DNA from: Microbacterium indicum DSM 19969
GTDB taxonomy: Bacteria; Actinomycetota; Actinomycetes; Actinomycetales; Microbacteriaceae
NCBI RefSeq assembly: GCF_000422385.1
Contig: NZ_AULR01000001.1
Coordinates: 310,001 to 374,000 of the forward strand
DNA: 64,000 bases
Direction of reading: 5' to 3'
Shown here: piece after piece, positions 1-8,678 of the stretch
How the letters are laid out: every line of letters begins with the position of its first letter
Position numbering within the stretch: position 1 is the stretch's first letter
Made by a program: the position numbers and the translations under genes
Notes under the pieces: generated by a model
Told to the model about the DNA's origin: nothing
Database searches by the model: none
What the model saw: only the letters and a program-made list of their open reading frames with translations

Positions 1-184
1 CGTGGAACCCGTTGATGAAGGTGCCGTCCTCGTAGGCGCTGCGGCCCTCCGAGAAGTTGCAGCGCATGCCGAGGTAGCCGTTGCCGATCGCGAAGGAGGT
101 CTCGGTCACCCCGAGGTCGTCGCCGCTGTAGTGGCGTTCGACGAGCCGCCAGGGGTCGACGGGGAAGCGTTCGCGATCGATCAT
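1..184 (-). CDS. Glycoside hydrolase family 65 phosphorylase, N-terminus only (partial)
   Basis: This is the first 61 codons of a gene that runs off the left edge. The start is ATG at 184, which overlaps the stop of the upstream HAD gene in an ATGA. The visible protein begins MIDRERFPVDPWRLVERHY and contains ETSFAIGNGYLGMR, the typical N-terminus of GH65 disaccharide phosphorylases (trehalose, maltose or kojibiose phosphorylase). These enzymes cleave a disaccharide with phosphate to give glucose and beta-glucose-1-phosphate in the cytoplasm. The coupled HAD gene would convert the latter to glucose-6-phosphate. The sugar cannot be told from this fragment. Confidence 0.85.
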   Translation of the reverse strand, partial: MIDRERFPVDPWRLVERHYSGDDLGVTETSFAIGNGYLGMRCNFSEGRSAYEDGTFINGFH

Positions 185-942
185 GCGGGGTTCTCCTCCA
201 GGAGGTCGGCGAGGTCGGTGACGACGAGGGTGGCTCCGGCGTCGAGGAGCGCTGACGCGCCGGCGCCGCGGTCGACGCCGATGACGAGGCCGAAGCGCCC
301 GGCGGATCCCGCGGCGACGCCCGAGATCGCGTCCTCGACGACGACGGTGCGGGCGGGATCGGTCCCGACCTCGCGCGCGCCCTCGAGGAACGCGTCGGGG
401 GCGGGCTTCGACGGCAGGCCCTTCTCCTCCGAGACGACGCCGTCGACGATCACCGGGAAGAGGTCGATGATCCCCGCGGCCTCGAGGACGGGGCGGGCGT
501 TCTTCGAGCTCGAGACGATCCCGATCGGCACGCCCGCCTCGATGAGCAGGCGCACGACCTCGAGGGATCCGGGGTACGGGTCGATCCCGTCGTCGGCGAG
601 GACGCGTATGAAGACCGTGTTCTTGCGGTTTCCGATGCCGCACACCGTGTCGAGCGACGGGTCGTCGCCCGGCTCGCCCCACGGCACCTCGATGTCGCGG
701 CTGCGCAGCAGCGAGGCGACGCCGTCGTAGCGGCGCTTGCCGTCGAGGTGGTCGAAGTAGTCGGCGTCGGAGTAGGCGGGGCTCACGTCCCACTGCGCGA
801 ACAGCTCGGTGAACATCGTCTTCCACGCGCGCATGTGGACCTCGGCCGTCGGCGTGACGACGCCGTCGAGGTCGAACAGCACGGCGTCGAAGCCTGCCAG
901 CTGCGGTGCGCGTGTCTCGAGAAGGGCGGGGGTGTCGGTCAC
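181..942 (-). CDS. HAD-superfamily beta-phosphoglucomutase-like phosphatase/mutase
   Basis: This 253-residue protein is a haloacid dehalogenase-fold enzyme of the beta-phosphoglucomutase group. The motif FDLDGVV at residues 23-29 supplies the nucleophilic Asp and the acid/base Asp. A GIVSSSKN motif near residue 145 and a VVVEDAISG motif near residue 203 fit HAD motifs II and IV. An alpha-helical cap lies between motifs I and II. The start is GTG, with GGAG seven bases upstream. Its stop overlaps the start of the GH65 phosphorylase gene, so the two are probably translated together and feed beta-glucose-1-phosphate into glycolysis. A plain sugar-phosphate phosphatase is the alternative. Confidence 0.85.
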   Translation of the reverse strand: MTDTPALLETRAPQLAGFDAVLFDLDGVVTPTAEVHMRAWKTMFTELFAQWDVSPAYSDADYFDHLDGKRRYDGVASLLRSRDIEVPWGEPGDDPSLDTVCGIGNRKNTVFIRVLADDGIDPYPGSLEVVRLLIEAGVPIGIVSSSKNARPVLEAAGIIDLFPVIVDGVVSEEKGLPSKPAPDAFLEGAREVGTDPARTVVVEDAISGVAAGSAGRFGLVIGVDRGAGASALLDAGATLVVTDLADLLEENPA

Positions 943-1035
943 AGCGATCTCCGATGCGTGCGGGGAGCCGGGTCACCGTCACACTAGCGCGACACCGCTC
1001 CCCCGAGAGCGCCCGTCGTCAGCCGTTCACCGAGA

Positions 1036-2229
1036 TCATGCGTTCGTCACATCGAGCGCCTGGCGGGCGATCTCGCGCTCCTCGTCGGTCGGGACGACGA
1101 GGACCGTGACGGCCGAGTCGTCGGAGGAGATCCGGGTGATCTCGCCGCGCACGACCGACGCGTTGCGCTCGGGGTCGACGCGGACGCCCGCGAAGCCGAG
1201 CGTCGCGAGCGCCTCGGCGCGCACGGCGGCGACGTTCTCGCCGACTCCCGCGGTGAACGAGATCACGTCGACGCCGCCGAGCTGCGCCATGAACGCGCCG
1301 GCATATGCGCGCAGCCGGTGCGCGTACACCGCGAGGGCGAGGGTCGCGTCGGCGTCGCCGTCGGCGCGCGCGGCCTGCAGGTCGCGCATGTCGCTGCGCC
1401 CCGCGAGGCCGAGGAGGCCGCTGCGCTTGTTGAGGAGGGCGTCGAGGTCGCCCGCCGTCATGTCGGCGCGGCGCATGAGCTGCAGGAGGATCGCGGGGTC
1501 GAGGTCGCCCGAGCGCGTTCCCATCACGAGCCCCTCGAGCGGCGTGAACCCCATCGAGGTGTCGACGGATCGGCCGCCGTCGATGGCCGTGACCGACGCG
1601 CCGTTGCCGAGGTGGAACACGATCTGCCTGAGCTCGGCGAGCGGGCGGCCGACGAAGGCCGCCGCCGCCTCGCTGACGTATTTGTGGCTCGTGCCGTGGA
1701 ATCCGTATCGGCGGATGCGGTGCCGCGCCGCGACCTCGCGGTCGATCGCGTAGGTGTATGCCTCGGGCAGCATGCTCTGGTGGAACGCGGTGTCGAACAC
1801 CGCGACGTGCGGGATCCCCGCGAAGGCCGCCCGCGCCGCGCGGATCCCCTGGATCGCGCCCGGGTTGTGGAGCGGAGCGAGGACCGAGAGATCCTCGATG
1901 TTGATCTCGACGAGGTCGTCGATGACGGTCGCCTCGAAGAAGCGCGCGCCGCCGTGGACGACGCGGTGCCCGACCGCGACGGGCGCGTGCTCGTCGAGCG
2001 ACGGCCCGTGCTCGGCGAACGCATCGAGCATGACGCGGAAGCCCGCGGTGTGGTCGGGGATCGGGCGCGTGATCTCGGTCTTCTCGCCGCCCGCCGCGTG
2101 CTCGGCGCGGCCCTCGGACTCGCCGATCCGCTCGACGAGGCCCGCCGCGAGCACGCTCTCGGACGCCATGTCGAGCAGCTGGTACTTGAACGACGAGGAT
2201 CCGCTGTTGACGACGAGGACGATGCTCAC
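1036..2229 (-). CDS. ackA: Acetate kinase
   Basis: This 397-residue protein has the standard length and motifs of acetate kinase: the N-terminal VLVVNSGSSSFKYQL nucleotide-binding segment, GHRVVHGG near residue 82, FHLGNGAS near 206 and TPLEGLVMGTRSGDLDP near 230. It interconverts ATP plus acetate with ADP plus acetyl phosphate in the cytoplasm. The start codon overlaps the stop of pta by four bases, so the two enzymes of the phosphotransacetylase-acetate kinase pathway are translationally coupled. They serve acetate overflow and acetate uptake. The 93 bases downstream, before the HAD gene, hold no clear terminator. Confidence 0.97.
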   Translation of the reverse strand: MSIVLVVNSGSSSFKYQLLDMASESVLAAGLVERIGESEGRAEHAAGGEKTEITRPIPDHTAGFRVMLDAFAEHGPSLDEHAPVAVGHRVVHGGARFFEATVIDDLVEINIEDLSVLAPLHNPGAIQGIRAARAAFAGIPHVAVFDTAFHQSMLPEAYTYAIDREVAARHRIRRYGFHGTSHKYVSEAAAAFVGRPLAELRQIVFHLGNGASVTAIDGGRSVDTSMGFTPLEGLVMGTRSGDLDPAILLQLMRRADMTAGDLDALLNKRSGLLGLAGRSDMRDLQAARADGDADATLALAVYAHRLRAYAGAFMAQLGGVDVISFTAGVGENVAAVRAEALATLGFAGVRVDPERNASVVRGEITRISSDDSAVTVLVVPTDEEREIARQALDVTNA

Positions 2230-4337
2230 GCTGCCGCTCCCTGGGCCTGGATCGCCGTGATGGCGACGGTGTTGACGATGTCGTCGACGAGCGCGCCGCG
2301 CGACAGGTCGTTGATCGGCTTGTTGAGCCCCTGGAGGACGGGCCCGATCGCGATCGCTCCCGCCGAGCGCTGGACCGCCTTGTAGGTGTTGTTGCCCGTG
2401 TTCAGATCCGGGAACACGAAGACCGTCGCACGGCCCGCGACCGCGGATCCGGGCATCTTCGCCTGCGCGACCGCGGCGTCGGCCGCGGCGTCGTACTGGA
2501 TCGGCCCCTCGATCGGCAGCTGCGGCGCGCGCTCGCGGGCGAGGCCCGTCGCCGCGCGGACCTTCTCCACGTCCTCGCCGGAACCCGACTCACCCGTCGA
2601 ATACGACAGCATCGCGACGCGCGGCTCGATGCCGAACTGCTCGGCCGTCGCCGCCGACGAGACGGCGATGTCGGCGAGCTGCTCGCTCGTCGGGTCGGGG
2701 ATCACGGCGCAGTCGCCGTACACGAGGACGCGGTCGGCGAGCGCCATGAGGAAGACGCTCGAGACGACCGACACGCCGGGCCGCGTCTTGATGACCTCGA
2801 ACGACGGGCGGATCGTGTGCGCCGTCGTGTGCGCGGCGCCCGAGACCATGCCGTCGGCGAGCCCCATGTGCACCATCATCGTGCCGAAGTACGACACATC
2901 GGTGACGCGGTCGGCCGCCTGCTCGTAGGTGACGCCCTTGTGGGCGCGCAGCCGCGCGTACTCGGTCGCGAACTTGTCGACGTGCACGGGGTCGAAGGGG
3001 CTCAGCACGTGGGCGGCGGCGATGTCGAGGCCCAGCTCGATGGCCCGGGCGCGCACCTCGAAGGGCTCGCCGAGGATCGTGAGCTCGGCGACGCCACGCT
3101 CGAGGAGGATCGCCGCGGCGCGCAGGACCCGGTCGTCGCCGCCCTCGGGCAGGACGATGTGGCGCCTGTCGCCGCGCGCTCGCTCGATGAGCTCGTGCTG
3201 GAACATGAGCGGGGTCACGACCGTCGCGCGCGCGATCCCGAGAACGCGGGTCAGCTCGGCGATGTCGACGTTCTGCTCGAAGAGCCCGAGCGCGCGGCTG
3301 TAGCGCTGCGGGCTCGCGGCGGCGAAGCGGCCGCGCACGTTCATGATCCGCACCGCGGTGGCGTAGGTGTCGCCCGACGTGCGGATGATCGGGATCCCCG
3401 TGGAGAGGCCGTCGACGAGCCGGAGGACGGGGTCCGACACCTCGGTCGTCCCGTTGAGGACGATGCCCGCGATCGAGGGGAACGTGGCCGAGCTGTGCGC
3501 GAGGAGCGTCGCGACGAGCGCGTCGTTGCGGTCGTCGGGGACGATGACGACGTCGCCCTCCTCGAGGCGCGGCAGGATCCCGGCGACCGACATCGCGGCG
3601 ACCGTCACGCCGAGGGCCTCCCGGTCGAGGAGAGCCTCGTCGCCCGTCACGAGCTGCCCGTCGAGCGCGTTCAGGATGTCGCCGAGCGTCGGCGCGACGA
3701 GGATCCGGTCCTCGGGGAGGGCCCACACGGGATCCTCGGGGGTCAGCGCCCGGACGGCGTCGATCGTCTCGGCGAGCTGCGCGGGGTCGACGCGGTTCAC
3801 GATCGTCGCCGCCAGCTCGGCGTTCCCCCGCTCGAGCTCGCCGAGCGCGAGCGACGCGAACTGCGCGATCTCCTGCGGCGAGCGGCCGGCGGATCCGCCC
3901 AGGGTGTCGGCCTCGCCGCGCTGCTGCCGGCCCCCGAGGACGAGGAGCACGGGCGTGCCGAGGTTCGCGGCGATCCGCGCGTTGTACGCGAGCTCGGCGG
4001 GGCTGCCGACGTCGGTGTAGTCGCTTCCGAGGACGACGACGGCGTCGCACCGCGCCTCGATGTGGGCGAATCGCTCGACGATCTCGGCGAGGGCGCGCTC
4101 GGGGTCCTCGCGGACCTCGTCGTAGGTCGCGCCGACGCACTCGTCGTAGGAGAGATCGGCGCTCGCGTGCTCGATGAGCATCTCGAGCACGTAGTCGCGC
4201 TCGGCCGTCGACCGCGCGATCGTCCGGAACACGCCCACCCGCGGGGCCGTGCGGCTCAGGGCGTCGAGCACCCCGAGCGCGATCGTGGACTTGCCGGAGT
4301 GCCCTTCGGCGGAGGAGATGTAGATGCTTCGCGCCAC
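2226..4337 (-). CDS. pta: Phosphate acetyltransferase (long form, with P-loop and DRTGG domains)
   Basis: This 703-residue protein converts acetyl-CoA and phosphate to acetyl phosphate and CoA. It is the long, three-part form. An N-terminal P-loop domain begins IYISSAEGHSGKSTIALG (residues 5-22), a DRTGG regulatory domain lies around residues 210-330, and the catalytic PTA_PTB domain occupies roughly residues 375-700 with HTIRPSFEVIKTRPG and SYSTGESGSG. The start is GTG at 4337. It has no Shine-Dalgarno sequence but has TAGCGT six bases upstream, consistent with leaderless transcription. It is followed by the overlapping ackA. Confidence 0.96.
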   Translation of the reverse strand: MARSIYISSAEGHSGKSTIALGVLDALSRTAPRVGVFRTIARSTAERDYVLEMLIEHASADLSYDECVGATYDEVREDPERALAEIVERFAHIEARCDAVVVLGSDYTDVGSPAELAYNARIAANLGTPVLLVLGGRQQRGEADTLGGSAGRSPQEIAQFASLALGELERGNAELAATIVNRVDPAQLAETIDAVRALTPEDPVWALPEDRILVAPTLGDILNALDGQLVTGDEALLDREALGVTVAAMSVAGILPRLEEGDVVIVPDDRNDALVATLLAHSSATFPSIAGIVLNGTTEVSDPVLRLVDGLSTGIPIIRTSGDTYATAVRIMNVRGRFAAASPQRYSRALGLFEQNVDIAELTRVLGIARATVVTPLMFQHELIERARGDRRHIVLPEGGDDRVLRAAAILLERGVAELTILGEPFEVRARAIELGLDIAAAHVLSPFDPVHVDKFATEYARLRAHKGVTYEQAADRVTDVSYFGTMMVHMGLADGMVSGAAHTTAHTIRPSFEVIKTRPGVSVVSSVFLMALADRVLVYGDCAVIPDPTSEQLADIAVSSAATAEQFGIEPRVAMLSYSTGESGSGEDVEKVRAATGLARERAPQLPIEGPIQYDAAADAAVAQAKMPGSAVAGRATVFVFPDLNTGNNTYKAVQRSAGAIAIGPVLQGLNKPINDLSRGALVDDIVNTVAITAIQAQGAAA

Positions 4338-4343
4338 GCTCCC

Positions 4344-4349
4344 ACGCTA
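4344..4349 (-). promoter_or_regulatory. Putative -10 element of a leaderless pta promoter
   Basis: On the minus strand TAGCGT ends six bases before the pta GTG start. This is the spacing expected if transcription begins at the start codon. No -35 element is convincing. Confidence 0.45.
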
Positions 4350-4377
4350 CTCCGACTTTTCTATCGGCTGTAGAAAT

Positions 4378-4875
4378 TCACCCGACTTTCACCGTGTACG
4401 CGGCCTCGCGGGCGAGGAGCGAGCGCTTCACGTCGGTGCCCCAGGCGAAGCCGCCGAGGGATCCGTCTCCGCGCAGCACCCTGTGACAGGGGACGAAGAG
4501 CGCGACGGCGTTGCGGGCGCAGATCGAGGCGGCGGCGCGCACGGCCGACGGGCGCCCGAGGGCGGCCGCGAACTCGGTGTAGCTGAGCGGCGCGCCGGGG
4601 TCGATCCTCCGCAGCGCGCTCCAGCCCGCCGCCTGCAGCTCGGTTCCGGGCTGGCTGACGGCGACGCCCATCGCGGGAGTCGGGTCGCCGCCGTAGAAGG
4701 CGCGCACGGCGTCGGCCGCGGCGAGGGCTCCGGGAGCCGCGTCGACGGGGCGGCGCAGACGCGCCTGGAGGGCGTCGAGGTCTCCCGTCCAGCCCGAGGC
4801 GACGACGGATCCGTCGGCGTCGGCGAGGATCCCGAACGGCCCGTCTGGCGTCTCGATGAATTCGTATGCGTGCAT
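4378..4875 (-). CDS. ogt: Methylated-DNA--[protein]-cysteine S-methyltransferase
   Basis: This 165-residue suicide enzyme transfers the methyl group from O6-methylguanine in DNA to its own cysteine. The active-site motif [18 protein letters not shown] lies near residues 130-147, with the acceptor Cys in PCHRV. The DNA-binding helix precedes it ([18 protein letters not shown]). An AGGAGAG ribosome-binding site sits six bases before the ATG. The gene lies 13 bases after the stop of the AdaA-AlkA fusion on the same strand, so the two form an alkylation-damage repair operon. In enterobacterial Ada the methyltransferase is part of the regulator; here it is a separate protein. Confidence 0.95.
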   Translation of the reverse strand: MHAYEFIETPDGPFGILADADGSVVASGWTGDLDALQARLRRPVDAAPGALAAADAVRAFYGGDPTPAMGVAVSQPGTELQAAGWSALRRIDPGAPLSYTEFAAALGRPSAVRAAASICARNAVALFVPCHRVLRGDGSLGGFAWGTDVKRSLLAREAAYTVKVG

Positions 4876-4888
4876 GTTCTTTCTCTCC

Positions 4889-6316
4889 TCAGGACAGGGC
4901 GCTGCGCCAGAAGTGCGCCGATGCGTACGACCGCCACGGCGCGAGGCGTTCGGCCCACGCGGCGAGCGCCTTCGGCTCGGCCGGGGCTCCCGCGCGCCCC
5001 GCTCCGTTCCGGAGCACGAGGTCGCCGGGCAGGATCACGTCGGGATCGCGCGCGACGCGCATGCGCACGTAGTCGGCGGTCCACGGCCCGATGCCCGGCA
5101 TCGCGAGGAGCGCCGCGCGCTGCTCGGCGGGATCGTCGGCGGCCGTCAGCGTCAGATCGCCGGCGGCGAGCGCGGCGGCCGCTCCGATGACCGACGCGAC
5201 GCGGCGCGCCGGTCCCGTGAGGACCTCGTGCCCGCGCGCGGCGATCGCGTCCGCGGTCGGGAAGAGCGTCCGCTCGCGGCCCGCGATCGTCACGCGCTCG
5301 CCGAGCGCGTCGGCGAGCCGGGCGAGGTGCGTCCGCGCGGCCGCGACCGAGATCTGCTGGCCGACCATCGCGCGCATGAGCATCTCGTGCGGATCCGATG
5401 CGCCCGGGACGCGGATCCCCGGAGTCGCGAGCACGAGCGGCTCGAGTTCGGGGTGCGCCGCGAGCGCGGCGTCGATCGCGACGGGGTCGGCGTCGAGGTC
5501 GAAGAGGCGGCGCACGCGGGCGACGAGCGGGCCGAGGTCGCGCAGATCCTCGAGGTGGGCCGTGAGCGTCAGGTGCCCGTCGAAGTCGACACGGAACCAC
5601 GCCGCGCCGTGCGCCATGCGGAGGGTCCGCGCGTAGCTGCGCTCGGCGGTCTCCTCGACGCCCGCGACGGCGCGCGGGGCGAACCAGGCGAAGACGCCGT
5701 CGGCGTCGAAGGGCTCGCGGAACGGCAGCTCGAGCGAGATCGCGCCCGCCGCGGGCGCACCCCGCCGTCGCGCGCGCAGCTCGGTCGGCGTCAGGCCGAA
5801 CACCTCCCGGACGGTGTCGTTGAACTGGCGAACGCTCGCGAAGCCCGCGCCGAACGCGACGTCGGACGCCGGCAGATCGGTCTCGACGAGGAGCGAGCGC
5901 GCCGTGTGCGCGCGGTGCGCCCGGGCGAGGGCGAGCGGGCCGGCGCCGAGCTCTGCGGCGAGCACGCGCCCGAGCTGACGCTCCGAGTAGCCGACGCGGC
6001 GCGCGAGCCCAGAGACGCCCTCGCGCTCGACGACGCCGTCGCCGATGAGCCGCATGGCGCGGGCCGCGACGTCGCCGCGCACGTCCCACTGCGGGGATCC
6101 CGGGGCCGCCTCGGGCAGGCAGCGCTTGCACGCGCGGAAGCCCGCCTCGTGCGCGGCGGCCGACGTCTCGTAGAACGTCACGTTCTTCTCGAACGGCGTG
6201 CGGGCGGGGCAGCTCGGTCGGCAGTAGATCCCGGTCGACCGGACGGCCGTCACGAACTGCCCGTCGAAGCGGCGGTCGCGCCCGCTGACGGCGCGGTACC
6301 GCTCGTCGAATGTCAT
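4889..6316 (-). CDS. AdaA-AlkA fusion: methylphosphotriester-sensing activator with 3-methyladenine DNA glycosylase
   Basis: This is a protein of about 475 residues with three parts. Residues 1-75 are the Ada zinc domain with [10 protein letters not shown] and ACKRC, whose first Cys accepts a methyl group from DNA phosphotriesters. Residues 80-175 hold an AraC-type helix-turn-helix region ([31 protein letters not shown]). The rest is an AlkA N-domain plus HhH-GPD glycosylase with [15 protein letters not shown] and [15 protein letters not shown]. It should sense alkylation, activate its own operon and excise alkylated bases. I chose the ATG at 6316 ([10 protein letters not shown]); the frame is also open 19 codons further upstream. 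The ogt gene follows it. Confidence 0.93.
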   Translation of the reverse strand: MTFDERYRAVSGRDRRFDGQFVTAVRSTGIYCRPSCPARTPFEKNVTFYETSAAAHEAGFRACKRCLPEAAPGSPQWDVRGDVAARAMRLIGDGVVEREGVSGLARRVGYSERQLGRVLAAELGAGPLALARAHRAHTARSLLVETDLPASDVAFGAGFASVRQFNDTVREVFGLTPTELRARRRGAPAAGAISLELPFREPFDADGVFAWFAPRAVAGVEETAERSYARTLRMAHGAAWFRVDFDGHLTLTAHLEDLRDLGPLVARVRRLFDLDADPVAIDAALAAHPELEPLVLATPGIRVPGASDPHEMLMRAMVGQQISVAAARTHLARLADALGERVTIAGRERTLFPTADAIAARGHEVLTGPARRVASVIGAAAALAAGDLTLTAADDPAEQRAALLAMPGIGPWTADYVRMRVARDPDVILPGDLVLRNGAGRAGAPAEPKALAAWAERLAPWRSYASAHFWRSALS

Positions 6317-6398
6317 GCTCACGGGATCCACCCTCGCATCCCGGAGGGGCCCGGGCTGGCGGAAATCGGACATCGCTGTTCGGGCCGCCCCGGGTACG

Positions 6399-6491
6399 AA
6401 AAGACTCTCCGCGTACCCGGCAGAGCCTGGTTACCCTTGCTACGTTTCCGTCCTGGGGGAGTTGGCCTGGATGCCGTCACGCGGAGAGCTT
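6399..6491 (-). ncRNA. ffs: Small bacterial signal recognition particle RNA (4.5S type)
   Basis: The minus strand carries the SRP S-domain core CAGGACGGAAACGTAGCAA, equivalent to the conserved CAGG..CGGAA..AGCA region of 4.5S RNA. The ends pair: GCTCTCCGCGT at the 5' side with ACGCGGAGAGT at the 3' side, followed by TTTT as terminator. The result is a hairpin RNA of about 93 nt, the usual size of the small SRP RNA in Actinobacteria. It binds Ffh for co-translational membrane targeting. A TTAGACT element on the minus strand about ten bases upstream is a plausible -10. The ends are accurate to a few bases. Confidence 0.88.
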
Positions 6492-6579
6492 CCGTCAGTC
6501 TAACAGCCGGCCTGGGCGCCTCCTGAGCCCGGCCGGTATCTTGGGACGCGTCCCCTCCCGTCCCGATCCGAGGCAGCGC

Positions 6580-7572
6580 ATGACCGACACGATCTCCTCC
6601 GCGCCGCAGGGCCTGACGGCCGACCAGTTCCGCGAGACGACGGGCGCGATCGCGGCCTCGATGCGGCAGGTCATCGACGGCAAGGACCACGCGATCGACG
6701 GCGCCCTCGTCGTCCTGCTCGCCGAGGGCAACCTGCTCGTCGAGGACGTCCCCGGCGTCGGCAAGACGATGCTCGCCCGCGCGCTCGCGGCCTCGATCGA
6801 CGCCGACGTGCGGCGGATCCAGTTCACGCCCGACCTCCTGCCGAGCGACGTCACGGGCGTGTCGATCTTCAGCCCCGCCACGCGCGAGTTCGAGTTCACC
6901 CCCGGCGCCGTCTTCGCGAACATCGTCATCGCCGACGAGATCAACCGCTCCTCCCCCAAGACGCAGTCGTCGCTGCTCGAGGCGATGGAGGAGCGCCAGG
7001 TCTCGGTCGACGGGCGCACCTACCAGCTGCCGGATCCCTTCCTCGTCGTCGCGACGCAGAACCCGCTCGAGATGGACGGCACCTACGCGCTGCCCGAGGC
7101 GCAGCTCGACCGCTTCATGATGCGCATGTCGATGGGGTACCCCGATCCCGAGGCCGAGATGCTCATGCTGCGCCAGCGCGACGCCGAGAACCCGCTGACG
7201 AAGATCCGACCCGTCGTCGACGTCGCGGGCGTCGCCCGGCTCATCGCGTTCGCGCGGCGGGTGCACGTGTCGCCGCTCATCGAGCAGTACGCCGTGTCGA
7301 TCGCGCAGGCGACGCGCGCGCACGGCGAGCTGCGCCTGGGCGCGAGCCCCCGCGCGACGCTGCAGCTCGTGCGCGCGGCGAAGGCCTGGGCGGCGCTGCA
7401 GGGCCGCGAGTACGTCGTCCCCGACGACGTGTCGGGGCTCGTGAAGCCGATCTTCGGGCACCGCCTCGTCCCGGCGCGCACCGCCGTCGGCACGCGCCGG
7501 TCGGCCGACCCCGTCGCGCGGATCCTCGACGAGATCGTCTCCGAGGCGCCGGTCCCCGTGGCGGACAGGTGA
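6580..7572 (+). CDS. MoxR-family AAA+ ATPase
   Basis: This 330-residue MoxR-type AAA+ ATPase has the Walker A motif EDVPGVGKTMLARAL, Walker B IVIADEINRSSPKTQS, sensor region FLVVATQNPLEMDGTYALPEAQ and a C-terminal lid domain. These proteins act as chaperones that load or activate partners encoded beside them. Here the partners are the overlapping DUF58 gene and the TgpA-like gene, the classic MoxR-DUF58-transglutaminase operon. The start is ATG at 6580 with GAGG six bases upstream. The open frame extends further upstream through the ffs region but no upstream start fits. Confidence 0.95.
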   Translation: MTDTISSAPQGLTADQFRETTGAIAASMRQVIDGKDHAIDGALVVLLAEGNLLVEDVPGVGKTMLARALAASIDADVRRIQFTPDLLPSDVTGVSIFSPATREFEFTPGAVFANIVIADEINRSSPKTQSSLLEAMEERQVSVDGRTYQLPDPFLVVATQNPLEMDGTYALPEAQLDRFMMRMSMGYPDPEAEMLMLRQRDAENPLTKIRPVVDVAGVARLIAFARRVHVSPLIEQYAVSIAQATRAHGELRLGASPRATLQLVRAAKAWAALQGREYVVPDDVSGLVKPIFGHRLVPARTAVGTRRSADPVARILDEIVSEAPVPVADR

Positions 7573-8678
7573 CGCGGGCCGCGCCGCGGCGCATCGTGTG
7601 GGCGCGGCCGACGTCGCGCGGCGTCGCGATGGTCGTCGTCGGCGCCGTCGTCGTCGGCACGGGGATCCCGCTCGGCCGCGTCGAGCTGGTCGCGATCGGC
7701 GGCGCGCTCCTCGTCACGGCCGTGCTGTCGCTCCTCGCGCTCGCCGTCCCTCCCCTGTCGCGGGTCTCGCGCGCTCTCTCGGCCGACCTCGTCTCGGTCG
7801 GCGACGTCCTGCGGGTGAGGACGACGGTCGTGGGCGGGAGCGCCGCCATGACCGACGACGCCGACGACCTGATCGACGACGCCTTCGACCCCGTCGAGGT
7901 CTCGCCCGCCGCTGTGGGCCGGGGCGGCGTGCGGCTCGACTACGCCGTCGTCGCGACGCGGCGCGGGCGTCACGGCGTCGGCCCCCTGCAGATCACCGAC
8001 CTCTCGCCCTTCGGCACGTGGGTGCGCCGCTATCCGGCGGGCGCGATCGACGCCGTCGTCGCGGTCCCGCAGATCATCGAGCTGCGTCCCCTCGCCGAGG
8101 CGGGATCGGCCTACGGCGACCGGCCGTCGCCCTCGCCCCGCCTCGGGCAGGGATCCGACAACCTCATCCCGCGCCCCTACGCGCCGGGCGATGCGATGCG
8201 GCGCGTGCACTGGCGGGCGTCGGCCCACCACGGCGACCTCATGGTGCGCGAGGAGGAGCAGGAGCACACCCCGGGCGCCCTCGTGATCCTCACCCGCTCC
8301 CCCGTCCTCGAGCCGCAGGAGTTCGAGGCGTGCGTCACGGCGTGCGCGTCGGTCGTCGCGCGCCTCTCGCGCGACGGATACGTCGTCACGGTGTGCGACG
8401 ACGCGGGCGATCCGCTCGGATCCGTGGACGGCGGCGCGGGGCTCGCCGACCTCCTCGAGACGCTCGCGACCGTCGAGCAGCAGGACCCCGGCGCGGATCG
8501 CGCCCCCGCCGACGCGGGCTTCGTCGTCGCGATCGGGACCGCGCCCTTCGTGCCCGCGGGCTCCGCTCCCCACCTGCTGCTCGCCCCGGCCCCGGCCGAG
8601 GCGCCCGGGTGGCGGGTCGGCGCGATCTCCGACGGCATCGACGTCGCGTGGATCCGAGCCACGGGAGGCGCGCGATGA
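7569..8678 (+). CDS. DUF58 domain-containing protein
   Basis: This 369-residue protein has two N-terminal membrane segments (about residues 13-60: GVAMVVVGAVVVGTGIPLG and LVAIGGALLVTAVLSLLAL). The DUF58 signature around residues 195-225 reads IPRPYAPGDAMRRVHWRAS. The rest resembles a von Willebrand A-like fold. Its start GTG overlaps the moxR stop by four bases and its stop overlaps the start of the next gene by four bases, so the three genes are translationally coupled. The biochemical role of DUF58 proteins is not settled; the operon suggests an envelope complex. Confidence 0.92.
   Translation: MTRAAPRRIVWARPTSRGVAMVVVGAVVVGTGIPLGRVELVAIGGALLVTAVLSLLALAVPPLSRVSRALSADLVSVGDVLRVRTTVVGGSAAMTDDADDLIDDAFDPVEVSPAAVGRGGVRLDYAVVATRRGRHGVGPLQITDLSPFGTWVRRYPAGAIDAVVAVPQIIELRPLAEAGSAYGDRPSPSPRLGQGSDNLIPRPYAPGDAMRRVHWRASAHHGDLMVREEEQEHTPGALVILTRSPVLEPQEFEACVTACASVVARLSRDGYVVTVCDDAGDPLGSVDGGAGLADLLETLATVEQQDPGADRAPADAGFVVAIGTAPFVPAGSAPHLLLAPAPAEAPGWRVGAISDGIDVAWIRATGGAR

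Noticed and set aside
6317-6579. Riboswitch upstream of moxR
   Set aside because: The conserved stretch in this gap reads on the minus strand as the SRP RNA core with paired ends and a terminator, not as a plus-strand leader.
7598-8674. Long upstream extension of the TgpA-like gene (frame open from 7598)
   Set aside because: The extension is Arg/Gly/Pro-rich shadow sequence antiparallel to nothing but overlapping the DUF58 gene in another frame. ATG 8675 couples exactly to the DUF58 stop.
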